Counted from the first letter of the stretch, positions 34,283 to 46,704 are shown. The stretch is DNA of 64,000 bases from Hermatobates lingyangjiaoensis (GCA_026182355.1 JAPFBL010000233.1:1736001-1800000), one strand, 5' to 3'. Made by a program: numbers and translations. Notes: generated by a model from the letters alone, not told the origin.

Positions 34283-35308
34283 AAATGCTGATATAAAATA
34301 TTAGCGTTTCAATTGTTTGATTGACGTTCTTTTTATGTTTAATGTAGACTTTCCAACATTTGACGTAAGCCCTGTTATGTTTATAAAAAAAAAAAAAGAA
34401 TAAAAATTGTATGAATTTATGTTGTATTATAAAAAAAATATTAACGTTTTAAAAAGTTAATTCGTCAGAAAGTTTCTTTTTTCATTTTAATTCAGTTATA
34501 TAATTATTTTAATAGCCTAAATAGTTTTGATATGACAGGACTCCCACAATAAGAGATACCATTGGAAGCTATTTTGCAGATGGTTTGCCATTTTCCAACT
34601 GGTCTAACCCTAAGTAATTACAATCCTCGTATCACCTGTCTAATGCCAACCCCGCCATCATTCTCATCCTATTTCACACTATTTACTTAATTACGATAAA
34701 AACAGCTTTCTCTTAATAGTCGAGTAAAAAAAAAAAGCGTTACCAAAAAAGAAACCCTGTAAGTAATTCCTTTCTCAGTAATTTTCAGTTTTAAATTAAT
34801 GAGAGTGCCAACGTTAATTAATCTTTATTTTACTCTTAAAGAACTATTTTTCGTTTATAAGTAGGAGTGTTTTCTTTCAAGAAATAATTGAGAGTTATTT
34901 TCTCAATGGCTTAACTTTAATGAAGACCAGTGTTAAACATTCCTATTTTTTTTGTTTTAATTTATAATCCAACGTAGACGTTATTATATACCATCTATTT
35001 AATTCGTAACAAGTTTTCAGTAATATACTACTTTGTGAGATCATTTACATTATCAGTAAATTAAACACGTTGTTAGGAAATAAATTATTATCATTGTTTA
35101 TGAAGGATATTCATGTTCTGTTTTTTAAGGTCCATTTTTCATATTTATCTAAGTTACCGATTAGAATCCCCTATATACTTCCACTTCGTCCTGTCAAAAT
35201 TGATTGCAATGCATCCCTTAAAGAATCGTTAACGACTTATAAACACTCGATATAAAAAATTATCTGCATATTTTGCAATAAATATCCCAGTCAATAACAT
35301 ACAATTCA
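34283..35308. other. Spacer between direct repeats T
   Basis: No coding region recognised; a 61-codon frame at 35070-35255 has no known domain. 34540-34690 is less AT-rich. The flanking direct repeats could be remnants of element ends or of a segmental duplication. Confidence 0.45.
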
Positions 35309-35392
35309 TTTTTTTTATAATTAACAGATAGCTTTTTATAATTTAGAATAAATTTTGTAATTTTATCATTAGAGTTTGATAATAAAGTTAAC
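35309..35392 (+). repeat. Direct repeat T, copy 2
   Basis: Same block order as 34196-34282 with several small indels and substitutions. Confidence 0.75.
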
Positions 35393-35552
35393 TGCAGCAA
35401 AACATTTATATTCCTTTGTATAAATCACTTTATATAAAGATCGCTTTATATTCCACAACAAATATAAATAAAGTGTTGAATAATTACTTATTTCCTTAAT
35501 TCAATATTTACTTATGATTTTGTTTTACAATAGTGATATTGTTTTGATTATT

Positions 35553-35637
35553 AGAGGTAGGGAGTAAGGTGACAGATGAAGAAAGGAGAGAAGGTGATAC
35601 AGAGGAAAGTGAGATAGAGTAGAAATGAGAAATGCTA
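35553..35637. repeat. Purine-rich tract
   Basis: Plus strand is a nearly pure purine run (GAAGAAAGGAGAGAAGG and similar words). It precedes a (TA)n tract at 35686-35711. The 65-codon minus frame across it is compositional. Confidence 0.8.
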
Positions 35638-35714
35638 ACAAAAGATAGGGTAGAGGTAACAACATGAATTGATTTAGATAAAGATTATATATATATATAT
35701 ATATATATATGAAG

Positions 35715-35880
35715 TGTGTCATTTGTTATATAAACAATGGTGTGTCACTTTTTTTCAGTTGGTGAGCACTTTCACGTCTCCGCTCGTGTGTTCCTTTTCC
35801 TTTTCCTACCCCTCCTGAAGACAGCAAGATAGCCGAAATGATCTAGAATGGTAAGTGTTAGTCTCTTTTTTTTTTGGTTT
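35715..35880 (+). mobile_element. Family C PLE-type terminus
   Basis: CACTTTCACGTCTCCGCTCG, TTCCTTTTCC repeats, CCCCTCCTGAAGACAGCAAG, ATAGCCGAAATGATCTAG, then GGTAAGTGTTAGTC. The same order occurs at 37140-37280. Hammerhead-like core at 35815-35840 has CTGAAGA, a weak helix II, and GAAAT. It directly follows a (TA)n tract. Confidence 0.65.
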
Positions 35881-36780
35881 TTAGTGATAACATTAATTAT
35901 ATATTTAGTCTGTGAGTTGAATAGTGAACAAGATTATACTCAATGCATTATTTTCCTTTATGTGTCATAGCTAAAACGATCAAAAGTACTTTGAAGATTT
36001 TGAGTGAACGGTTGAATTAAGTACTCTTGTAAAAATTTGGCATGAACCAATATATTTTATGAGCTTTATCTTATTGTTTGAAAAAGCGGAAAGAGTGTAA
36101 ATGAAGGTTATGGTGGGGACGGCACGAAGATGCAGTCAATGATTCGTGCGTCTTGTCTGGCTCCCCAGTGTCTACACAACCAAAACAAGAGATCTCCAAC
36201 AGATAATGCCCAGAAAACAAGCATCTGTAAGAGTTATGAAAGAGCTTCCAACAGTAATCGAGAAATAATACACCCTCCCTTCCCCCCCACCCACTCCATC
36301 ACACCAATGCTGTCTTCAATTTTCATCCAAAGAAAAGACCTGAATTCGAATTGATGGACCTCATTTTCTCTTTCAAGCAAAATTCTCTCTCAGTTCTGAT
36401 ACTTGAAACTTTTTCCTTTCTCTTTAATAAATGAAGACATTCTAATGAAGACTATTAACTTCCTTTCCTTTAACTTCAAGAGATGCATTTTGATTAAGTA
36501 CCGACATAAAATATTTCCAACATTACTTAAATAGGATATGATTTTTATAAAGAGTACTTTGTATAGTCTTATAAGTGCCTTCATCATACAAATTAATAAG
36601 TTTCTTAGTTTAAAACCACATCTCAATAAAATATAAAAGTCTCTTTATCATTTAAAGTACTTAGTGTAAATTATTCCAACTTTCACCTAATTTTTTATTA
36701 TAACAAGGTACTTTATTCGTAACAAGTTAATCCTGAAATGCAAAATTCTGTTTTATAACAAATAAATTTTACTACATCAA
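35881..36780. other. Spacer with one mixed-composition block
   Basis: 36100-36360 is less AT-rich and open for 74 codons on plus without a recognisable domain; it contains a C-rich run at about 36281-36300. The rest is AT-rich. Confidence 0.45.
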
Positions 36781-36781
36781 A

Positions 36782-36796
36782 ACACACAAACACACA

Positions 36797-36851
<55 letters not shown>
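36782..36851. repeat. (CA)n-(TA)n compound microsatellite
   Basis: ACACACAAACACACAACACA then a long CA run, switching at about 36819 to TA. Confidence 0.95.
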
Positions 36852-36855
<4 letters not shown>

Positions 36856-36932
36856 CCTCATTAAAGATCTTGCCAACATTAAGTTTAGTATGTTTCCTAC
36901 ATACCTTTTCAAGGTTTCGAATGCTACCTTTA
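36852..36932 (-). pseudogene. PLE N-terminal coding fragment, minus
   Basis: Minus-strand translation reads SIRNLEKVCRKH, TKLNVGKIFNEV. Together with the plus copy at 37020 this forms a fold-back, separated by an (ATT)n-like tract at 36955-37020. Confidence 0.65.
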
Positions 36933-36949
36933 TTAAGTTTAGTATGTTT

Positions 36950-37020
36950 ATGTTTAGTATTATTATATTATTATTATTATTTATATTATTATTATTATAT
37001 TTAATATTATTATATTATGT
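36950..37020. repeat. (ATT)n-like tract
   Basis: TATTATTATTATT words interrupted by TTTATATT, between two inverted PLE N-terminal pieces. Confidence 0.9.
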
Positions 37021-37083
37021 TTAGTATGTTGGCAAGATCTTTAATGAGGTATGTTTAAAAGAAGGTCTGCTCCCAAAGTATAA
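37021..37083 (+). pseudogene. PLE N-terminal coding fragment, plus
   Basis: Reads MLARSL in one frame but in the relevant frame VGKIFNEVCLKEGLLPKY, extending the block that 36852-36932 ends with. It then enters (TA)n at 37088. Confidence 0.65.
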
Positions 37084-37139
37084 ATATTATATATATATAT
37101 ATATATATATTATATTATATATATATATATATATAAATA

Positions 37140-37280
37140 TAACCCTTTATCGGTCGGTGGACGCATTTACGTCTTCGCTCCTTCGTTTGTTCTCCATTTT
37201 CATTTTCTCCCCTCCTAAAAACGGCAAGACAGCTGACATGATCAGGAATCGTGAGTGTTAGTCCTTTTTGGATTTTCTGT
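37140..37280 (+). mobile_element. Family C PLE-type terminus, mutated
   Basis: CGGTCGGTGGACGCATTTAC, GTCTTCGCTCC, CCCCTCCTAAAAACGGCAAG, ACAGCTGACATGATCAGG, CGTGAGTGTTAGTCC. CTGAAGA has become CTAAAAA and GAAA has become GACA, so the core is destroyed. It stands between (TA)n tracts at 37088-37135 and 37301-37322. Confidence 0.65.
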
Positions 37281-37329
37281 GTTCATTAATTCTAACTTTA
37301 ATATATATATATATATATATACAGACACA

Positions 37330-38605
37330 CATTAAAGAAATGAAGTAATGAGTTTTGTAACAATATTCTGCAGAGTTTTGTAATGCCTCTAAACAACAGT
37401 CATTTTAAAATAAATCTAAGAGTAAATTAATTGTCATGGATATTGATAATTTGTTTACCAGTAGTAAAGCTCATGCTTTCTAGTCTTGTAAATAGGATAT
37501 TATTGAGAGTATTCTTGTATTTGTGTAGTGTATTGCAGTCTAGTGTGGTCGACTCAGTTATTGAACCTGTTCAATGGTTAACTCTAAGTCTCACTTCACT
37601 TTATTATGAAATTTTAATAAGCATTCTATCAGCAATCTTTCTGAATCTCCAGAGAGTATGTTTATACGAGCTTAGATTTTACCACGTGTATGGGTTTCAA
37701 AATGGCATGAACAACTACCATGCTAAGATGTTGTTGGTTGGACCACACATCATCTTTCAAGTTGTTATTCATACCTATTACAGAAACTTTATCTTCAAAC
37801 CCTCTTAACAGTCTCACTAGAATTATCTTCAATATCATCTCTGTCAATAGCAGTTTGCTATTATAAAACTGAGAACGTTACCTCTAATCTAGGAACAAGT
37901 ATTAAACATTTGCTGCGCACTTTATGTTCAAGTTAGATTCAATACAAATTCAAACACTATTTTGTTGACTCGATTCAATTTCCGAAGATTTGTCGTCAAC
38001 AACTTATTCGTCATAAGACAACATACAATCTTAGAATATTTACTTCGAGAATCATAAACTAACCTGTCAATGTCGCAAGAGATGACAGATTCTACATTGT
38101 ATGATGTAAGTTCAAATACTTACATCATAAAAAGTTCAAATGGTATGATGAGTATTAGTGAATTCAAATACTCACTAATACTCCACACATATATTCAGTC
38201 TGTGAGTGCTCCAACAGTAATAATTTCTGCAGATGTCACAATCAGCAAACTGTGAAGAAACACCTAAAAACATAACATCTATTAAAGAGACTCTTGCGAA
38301 GACAATCTAATTTCTTCATCATGTTACATTGAAAACCTAAAACTTTATTCAGGGATCGAAAGACACTGTAAGGTTACAGTCTACTTTTATTATATACTGG
38401 CCTAATTAGTATTTTATGAATAAAAATAAGAGATTTTAAATCTTTAAGATGCAATATAGCCCTAATAACTCGAAACTCTGCTTACAATTATCCCTGCTTC
38501 CCCTATGTGTTAAATTCCTTTATACTAACTTGGAATTTTTTTCTCGGAATCCAGTCAACATAGCGTTACTAATATTATAATGGATAAGTCACTTCATTTA
38601 GGCAG
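37330..38605. other. Spacer; 125-codon frame left uncalled
   Basis: A plus frame at 37431-37808 is hydrophobic and 125 codons long, but I recognise no family and codon use looks like the AT-rich background. It could be a fragment of a decayed gene. No splice or promoter evidence can be read. Confidence 0.4.
38100..38182. repeat. Twin hairpins sharing a loop motif
   Basis: Hairpin 1: TATGATGTAAG (38100-38110) and CTTACATCATA (38119-38129). Hairpin 2: AGTATTAGTGA (38151-38161) and TCACTAATACT (38172-38182). Both loops contain TTCAAATA and the linker between them contains GTTCAAATG. Confidence 0.85.
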
Positions 38606-38738
38606 GATTTAGGACTCTTAATGCAGAATGTTTATTTTGTGATGTCACAAAGGGCCAATGTTTGACGTAGAGTGTGGCTACAGAGAACGTTTGTGCTCTC
38701 TTGGAATGTCCACTGCAGCCTAACCTAACCTAGTTTCA
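38606..38738 (+). mobile_element. SINE 3' end, plus strand
   Basis: Matches 54670-54800: GGCAGGATTTAGGACTC, GATGTCACAAAGGGCCAATG, then CCACTGCAGCCTAACCTAAC. The head and first half are missing. Confidence 0.7.
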
Positions 38739-38902
38739 AAATAAAATGAGACGGACATATTTTTTTTTATAAAGAACAAATATATAATATTAATAGAAAC
38801 AGTCAGAGCTTTTTAAATTATCTTTTTTATCAATAAATGTTGTTAAACTTCTACGTATAATAATCAAATATTGATAAAGGTTTAGACCGTAGAATAGAAA
38901 CA

Positions 38903-39338
38903 AAACTGAAGTTTATCAGGACTCGATTAGTTCTTCAGGTTCAAATTAAACTCTCATTGCCAATGTTTTGATTTTTATTTAAAACCTTTTGTACAGACAG
39001 AAGTATAATTTTTTAAAGCATTCAAAATAAGTATTACATGACAAATTACTTTACAAAGAAAAATAGTGTGTGGATGTCAACAACAACTGTTTAGTTTGAA
39101 TGAACATATGACACTTTCATTCAAGGAGTGTGCGTGTTCATACAAACTAGACAGTTGTTGTTAAAATCCACACACTATTTTCCTTTATAAAATAATTTTT
39201 GATGTAATACTTTGTTTTTCTGTTTCAAAATTGTATATTTCTGCCTGTGAAAAAGGTTTTAAATAAAAACCGAAACGTTGGTAATGACAGCTTAATTTGA
39301 ACCTGAAGAACTGACCGAGTCCCGATAAATTTTAATTT
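38903..39338. mobile_element. Large fold-back (family H), arms ~205 bp
   Basis: Left arm 38903-39110 and right arm 39127-39338 are imperfect complements: TTCTTCAGGTTCAAATTAA with TTAATTTGAACCTGAAGAA, and ATAGTGTGTGGATGTCAACA with GTTAAAATCCACACACTAT. The right arm contains GCCTGTGAAAAAGG, a hairpin, then GAAACGTTGG, a diverged version of the terminal core in which CTGANGA is not preserved. No coding capacity. Confidence 0.75.
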
Positions 39339-42300
39339 TTTGTAATAATTAAATATATGAAGAAGTATAAAACTTTAAATATTAGGTTTTCAATTTATTA
39401 AACACTGCAGGCATAATTTTAGATTATGTTTGTTGATAAATAACTGGGACAAACCTGTGGTTGCCTCCTCCTAATGCAATGTTTACCGATATCAAAATTA
39501 ATGTTTGCATTAAAGCGGGCTAAATTGAACTTTGAGAAATTAAATTTGGCTGTTTAAGTGTAGAGGGTCAGAGTTGGTTTTAGACTAAACTGTTCTCAAG
39601 GATCAAGGCGGACTTCATTTAGGAAAACGTCACTCCGAAAACTCGTGTTATTTAAGCTATTTCATGTTTGGAATAAACGCTGTCTTCAAATTATTTATCA
39701 AAGAGTTAGAGCACTTATCATAACATTACTAATGCAATTGTAAATTTACTTATAAAATATGTTGAATAATTAAAAATGTAACTGTAATAGTTATATCAAC
39801 CAACTAAATGAGCACTAATTGAAAATAAACAATAATTAAAAAACATATCCAAAAGTTTTTCTTTTTTTCCTCTATTAAAAAAATGATTCATACATTCCAG
39901 GGTTACATTTTTTCTTCAAATTATCATAGGTTTTATTACTTTTGTTTAACTATGGTTTATATAACTGAAATAACCACATATTCAAATAAATGGGATGATA
40001 AGTTTTTAGTTTACAACCCCTACACTTTCATATTTTACCATTGGTGCTATTCCAGAGGCAAAAAAGTATAGTTCCTTTTGTTATTTGGCATCCATTTGAG
40101 TTATGAGATATTTTAGATTGCCAAGTTCATCCTCAACCAGAAATTTTTAACATATTCTCATTTTTCAGTTAATTAGAGAATTGATATTCGACGGTTTTTC
40201 TGTCTTATATCCTAAAGGTTTAGAATGGATTGCTTCACGTTCCAACGGTGCAAGAAGATTACTAAATTGTGCACCACCATCTATATCCCTATTGTCTTAG
40301 TATGTGTATTAAATGATAACAAATTATAATAATTTTGAATTATTGTAAGTGTAATATTACTGTAAAGGGGGCAATAATTCTGCAGGACAGAATAGGTGAA
40401 ACTGATATTGCCTTGTCAGTGTTATGTTTCTGCTTCGAAGTACCATACATTATTAAAGTATCACCTTGCTGTAATGTAATAAGGACAATAAATAATAAAA
40501 ATGTAAAATCTTTAAAACAAATAGAAGAGTATGACGAATAGGTACTTGCTTTGATATAAAATATGACAAATTATCTCTTGTATGATGAAATATTTTCCTA
40601 AAACAATGTACTTCATTTTCACTCCAGAGAGTATACATCTAACTAATGGCATTAAGATTTGTCAGTAGCACGGCTTGAAGAGTGATTCCAATATATCCGC
40701 ACTCACAGCAAGCAGCTAAACATGGCTGAAAAATATGAAAAATCAGAGAAACCTATATCTTCAAAATAAGGATTGATAAGTATATGCTGAATATTTAAGA
40801 TCAATTTAATATCTTAACTACAACTTATGGAAATTGCAATTACTCTCATATGAATGACTTTTGTCGCTAAGAGAAGGAAACTTTTGGTCACATACTGTTT
40901 GAATGCCGATAGGGAGTCGCATAGAAGAGGGTAAAGATTATTGAAGAGGCATGTCCATAACCAATAGAAGTAAGAGAATTTGTTGTAGAAAATTAAACTT
41001 TTTTCTAGTTTAATAACGTAATTAAAATCCAGATAATTAGAAACAATTCTTAATAGTAATATTATGTCTGAAGTTTCTAGATGCACGATTCAAATGTCTT
41101 ATATATGAAAAGAATTTAGAGCTAAAATAAAACCAATGAAATTATTAATTTGGTTATTTATAAGTTTAATAATACTGTTTGTTTCAGACTACTATTTAGA
41201 GATTTTATAATGTAGTTTGCGTGTATTAGGACCTTACGGGGTTCAAAGTTCCCCGTATTTTCCCGCACTGAAAGAATCCCAAAATAAAAGTTGTATCCTT
41301 CATATTTTAGCCACTATTTGATAACTTGCGCGAGATTTTGTTTACTTGCAGTTTAAACTGTCTATGTGTTGGGAGACAATCCCTGAATTCATAGTGATAA
41401 AAAGAAACTTTCCCATAGCTATCCTCCAGCCAAATCCGCATTTATCGCAAAATTTGGAAAGGCTTACAGTACCAAGTGTCAATTCTGTTAACACTTTTTT
41501 AATCCGGATATATTTTGTATTAGCTTGGACTGTAATCATTTGTCTTTATAATGCAATCTATTTATTGTAATCAGCTGGATAGATCAGGATTCCCTGCTTA
41601 GACTCATTAATTGTGATAAGAACATGCTCATATAAGAACATTGTGTCAGTCAAGAAAAAATTAGTCTCAGCTTGTAAAATACTGTGGGACATTTCTCAAA
41701 ATGGAGGGAATTTGACGCTCTTACAATCACAGCAAGTACAGTACAAGACCTGGAACTTAAGTGAATTGGTATATCCTATTGGATTACAAAATAAACATAC
41801 AAAAACTATTACTAAAGAGGTAATGGTATTAAATTAGTAGATGTCAGTATGATAAACTATACAAACTAGTTAGAAATTATGAATCAACACTACTAAAAAG
41901 CAAATTATTATGAACTCAATAATTATTTTTGGCAGGAATCATACATTTTTGTCTTGAGGAAACAACACATTTAATTCACCAATTAACTATTGACAAACAA
42001 TTTAGCAAATAGATTATATCAATAAATTAATGATTAGAGATGCCTCAAAGCAAACAATGTTTACGAAAAGTTACATAAACACCAGTGTGAGAGAAGTTTG
42101 ATCGTTGTTTCTTGCTGTGCACAGTGTCATAGAAGCAGTACGTTATAAACATACAGTCGTTATCAGTCACAGTAAAAAAGAAGGCGTTGCTTAATCCTCA
42201 ACTGAATCTACAAAAGAAGGTGTCATGACAGAACTCCTCAAAAAGCAGCTTTCCAACCAGTGTTCCTCTATAATAGAATAATATAATTACTTTATCTGTT

Positions 42301-43300
42301 TTTAAATCAAAGTTAGTTGAAATTAATATTTTCTCTAATTTGATTTTTAAATTTTAAGTTGAAAAATAAGAAAACAAAAACTTGTTGTTTAGCGGGTAAT
42401 GTAGCAGAATGAACTGAGTCAATTCGTGGAAAAACTTGAAGGGAAGAAGAAGAAGAGGGGAATAATTTTTGGTGGGTTGATGGTCATGAAGGAGGGAAGG
42501 AAACAGAAAATGGGGTAACTTTACTTGACGCTGTGAGAAGAATCTATACAGCCGAAACAAAACTTGCAGACTCAAATGAATTATGAATGAAACGGACAAA
42601 ATATCGCTACAACTTTCAATTGAGTTAAAGTATTTTATTGTAGTTTAAAATTGCTCATTGAATATTATTTAAATTCTATTTGACATTTGATACAGGCGAT
42701 AAATAAAATGAAAAATATTTAACATTATAATTTATTATTTTTTAAATTCAATTATAACGTACGTATACTTTTAAAACCGCAGCAAATTTATTAAAAAATC
42801 TCTGTAGATTTTTCCCACAGTTTTTACTGCACTTTTTCATTCATTTTTATTAATTTATGAACTTTAGTATGTTCACTAAGTGTTTTGAGTTCAACATCAA
42901 TATGCAGGAGTTTTTTCAATATACAGAGAATTGAAGAAAGGGAAGTACAAAAGAAAGTTAATAAATTAAAATATTGTAGAGGATAATGAGATTGTAACGT
43001 CTTTTACTGATTTGAACTGTGAAATTATATGTGAATAGTGTTTGTACCACAGGGGTTAGTTGAAATCACATTAGCAGTTGATACCGTCATGGCCAATATA
43101 GAAGTATATTTAGAATTAGTTAGTATACAAGTAGTTCAACCGGATTCAGGCGTTGTCCATCTTCATAGAAAACTGATATTTTTAATACCGATTATAGTTT
43201 GTCGATGGCTACTCAAAGATATCGCACAACAAAATGTGATATACAACATCGATGTTGCTACTCTGAGAATCCATTTTACAACTTGATAATGGTATTAACT
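39339..43300. other. Long AT-rich spacer, no gene confirmed
   Basis: Short frames at 40335, 40814 (minus, 90 codons), 41346, 41613 and 42354 (minus) show no domain I recognise. 42420-42570 reads, on plus, a purine-rich strand ending in CTGTGAGAAGAATC, CAGCCGAAACAAAAC, which faintly resembles a PLE-type terminus. Confidence 0.45.
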
Positions 43301-43412
43301 TACCAGACTGAACTGATAGATCTAGGGTTCAACACCCACACTGGTCTTTAATTTATTCATGCGGGAGGCGACTAAATCTAAAAACTGTCGTGAAGTACGA
43401 TGTCAGATACGT
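43301..43412 (+). mobile_element. SINE fragment, degenerate, plus
   Basis: CTGAACTGATAGATCTAGGG, GTTCAACACCCAC (box B position), TTTATTCATGCGGGAGGCGA, then GTACGATGTCAGATACG. Head start and the 3' half are missing. Confidence 0.65.
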
Positions 43413-44100
43413 TGGAAAACAAAATATTTACGAATCATAATACCAATGCCAGGATAATTGTAGTATTTACCTCTCTAAATGAAGAAATTAATTTCGTCTA
43501 TACAATCTGAACAATAAATTTTCCTTCTTTTTCTCCAAGTTGCAATCACGTTGAAGTTGCAATAAATAACCATTCTACACGTACTAAGACTATGTTGTCA
43601 AGGAATCGTCATAGATATTTCACAGCAATATATACACAACAATTATTTGTCTACACTGATAATCCATTTTTCAAATTTGATTATGGAGTTAACTTCGAAA
43701 AACATTTCATTATATATTATATTGGGTACATTTTGTTACTGTATAATATATACTTAGATTTTCCATTGCATTTTAAATATTTTATATGGTAATATACAAT
43801 TTTTTAAAGATTTTAACATTCATGTTAAAATAACATGAATCATAAGTTTTTGCTGAAAAATAACATTAGTTTTTTTGTTTTATATACAGATATATTTGGG
43901 TTTTCAAAAAGAAATATGTTATTAAGTGAAGGAATAATGTTATTAAACTTTGGTTACATAGAGAACATAATGCTAGCGACTTGAAGAGAAAACTTAAGTA
44001 ATTAAGGTTTCTTGAAATAAAGTTGTTTTCATGTAAGTTTCAAACTGGAAATGAACAAGTCTCTTGAATACATAATTAAGAAAAATTAATTCAACAGGTT
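43413..44100. other. AT-rich spacer
   Basis: No gene or repeat copy recognised. Confidence 0.5.
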
Positions 44101-44310
44101 GAGAGGGGGGGGGGGGTGGTGAATGGATTTTAATGAGTAAAATTTAAACTGGTGGTTCATTAGTTAAGTGCTTTTGAAAGTAGTTTGAAATTTTAATTAC
44201 AAGGGGTTGTAAGGTGTAATGGGATTGATGGAAGGGGTGGTTAATGAATGAAGAAGGTTGAGCAAGGACCAAGGGGTTGCAAGGTGTTGTAGGGGGGTGA
44301 CGTTGACTAT
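44101..44310 (+). repeat. G-rich strand with G12 run
   Basis: A run of twelve G at 44105-44116 followed by scattered GGGGTTG, GGAAGGGGTGG and GGGGGG words to 44296. The plus strand could form G-quadruplex structures. The 66-codon minus frame here is proline/histidine-rich because of this composition and is not called. Confidence 0.75.
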
Positions 44311-45714
44311 TAGGGGCTTCTTGAGACTGATAAGAAGAGAGCATTCGGATGGCACCTGACGTGATGAAATAATCAAGTTAGGTATTTCAAGGGGGCTGAT
44401 CGATATCTACTCCTTGCATCAACCTGGTACATAATCATTTGGCACATCTCAGCCTACGACTAGAAGGAAAAAACGAAAAAAATCTCAACAGACCCACTAC
44501 ATATCAGTAACAAACATTTTTATAGCAAAAATTACATAAAAACTGGTTTATTTCAAGCAACTTAAATCACCAAAATTTTTTCTCGTTAATGCCATAATTA
44601 TTTTCAGAAAATCTAATAAACTTCTATAAATTCACATTTACATTCATATATTAAATGTGAAATAGTTTATTCATATATTAAATATAAAAATTCATACATT
44701 AAAAAAATATGTATTCACATATCTTTCCAAAATTCAACATTTTACTACCATGGTTTGATTTTAAACGTTGTAAAAGTAGAAAGCTAATTCTAACTATTTA
44801 ATTCCACAAACGGTTACTAAATTTTTCATATTTTAATGTCATTGGAATCATTTTTTTTTACCATAGACATAATAATATTTTTTCTACAGTAAGTTCATGT
44901 TATATTTTACTTCCTCTTTATTCTGAATAAAATAACTTTTCTTTTATTTTTTCCCTTTATTGATGGTTTTGCTATCGTCCACAAATGTATGTCTCACCAC
45001 ATACCTCATTACATTAATTGCCTTATGTTTTTTGTAGTTTTCACATTTTTTTAAATATACCTAAAACACATTTTTGGTACTTTTTTGATGTTTAATTATA
45101 ACATTGTATGAAATTTTAAAACATGATTAAATCAAAACAGGTTTTGTAGCAGTCATTACATTGTTACCTATTATATGTTTCGGCACACATTAATCCTGAT
45201 GCAGCTCTAATGTCTATAATGTAACCGGTAACCACTGTTTCATCGTGGTTCCTTTTATGTTTTGGCACCTCTTCACCCTCTTAGGCTTCTAATAGCCGTT
45301 TTATTCTAATTCATCTTATGTTATGGCACCTATTATCCCAGCTAGACCTCTTTTATCGAGCAGCATAATCATTATTATTATTCGTTCATTATTATTTTAT
45401 CAATCATTCTATGATTTATGATTCGTGATGAAACCTTATTATTGATTAGCCTCCCTGTCATTACAGTGAAGGGTCATGATAAAAGGTATTAAGTGATGCA
45501 CTACTATTTTTATACAAATGCAGTTAAGATGTAGAAATTAATTTTATCAACAGATAACCGTGAGAGCCAGGTTATAGCTAACTCTTATGTATCTGATACA
45601 TCATTGTGCCAAGGTGGTACTTCATTTCCCTTTAGTGGCACTGTTTATGAAACACATTCCAACTTATAAAAAAAAAGTAGAAAGCTAAAATTGAACCACG
45701 TAATAATCATATTA
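44311..45714. other. AT-rich spacer, no gene seen
   Basis: No recognisable frame. 45180-45370 contains three loosely repeated TTTTATGTT-TGGCACCT words about 60-70 bp apart. Confidence 0.5.
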
Positions 45715-45785
45715 AATATACGTACGTATGCATGTATATATGTAGGTTTGTATGTATGTATGAATGTATGTAAGTATGTATATAT
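45715..45785. repeat. (GTAT)n-like microsatellite
   Basis: ACGTACGTATGCATGTATAT and TATGTATGTATGAATGTATG runs; a similar (GTAT)n patch resumes at 45936-45990 beyond the inserted family A fold-back. Confidence 0.9.
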
Positions 45786-45930
45786 ATATGAATGATCAAA
45801 CCTCAATAAGAAATGGGAAAACAAGACATAGATCCCTCAACCACAACAAGCGGCCTCCGTCAGAGTCTGGGTTTTTCTTATTGCGGTTTGATCATTGATT
45901 GTTATTTCACGTGTTTATGTGAAATCTTTT
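45786..45930. mobile_element. Family A fold-back inserted in (GTAT)n
   Basis: Left arm (minus) ATGATCAAACCTCAATAAGA through CGTCAGAGTC, then a short TGGGTTTTTC junction and only the tail of the plus copy, GGTTTGATCATTGATTG to GTGAAATC. The right arm has lost its core. Left-arm core is mutated (CCACAACAAGCGGCC). Confidence 0.7.
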
Positions 45931-45990
45931 TATTGTATGTATATATGTAAAATTTACTAAGGAGGGGGGATGTATGTATGTATATATGTA

Positions 45991-46704
45991 TGAAATTACC
46001 ATGAAATTAGATTAATCTAGGATGAATTTTAATAACAATTTTCTACACTGTTACGTTGATATTACTTTTTGATTTTATGTTTTATCGCCAATAGCCCTTG
46101 TTTATTCCAAACTTTTACCAAGAAAAATCTAGCAAATTCTGCGAAACGTAATAAAATTCTTCATAATTTATAGAGGTAATATAAGAGTTGTGCAAAATCC
46201 ATTTCTGCTGGTGGAATACTTTGCTGGATGACAAATAGACCTCTTTTCATACACCACCTTCCAGGCCGACATTAAAGAACAGATTATGAAAAATTGTTTA
46301 CTGTCCACTGAAAACCAAGTCATTTAGAAATACACTAGTTCTATTTATTAACAGATTTTTATCTTTATTTTTATCGTAAATAAAAGTAAAGCCTGGAAAG
46401 TTTTGAAAATATTATGTCACACTTTAAAAAACCCAATTGATACTAAGTATCAAATAACTGAAACTTTTTTCTTGTGTTCTACTGATATCAGCTCAACAAA
46501 ATAATGTAACAAAAAAAAACGGTACATTTACCTTTAAAAATCAAATAAAACACATTTATAGCTTTGCTTTTTACAGCCTGTTTATAACAAATTGTGGAGC
46601 GGGAAAACATCGGAGTATAACAGGAGTGTGATTTTTTTTAGACCAAAAATCCTCAAGAAACCCATCTTTGAATATTAAAAATCAGTGGTTGATACTCTGT
46701 ATCA
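45991..46704. other. AT-rich spacer, no gene seen
   Basis: No gene or repeat copy recognised. Confidence 0.5.

Noticed and set aside
37431..37808. 125-codon plus-strand frame
   Set aside because: Hydrophobic and AT-driven composition, no family recognised; kept only as an uncalled note.
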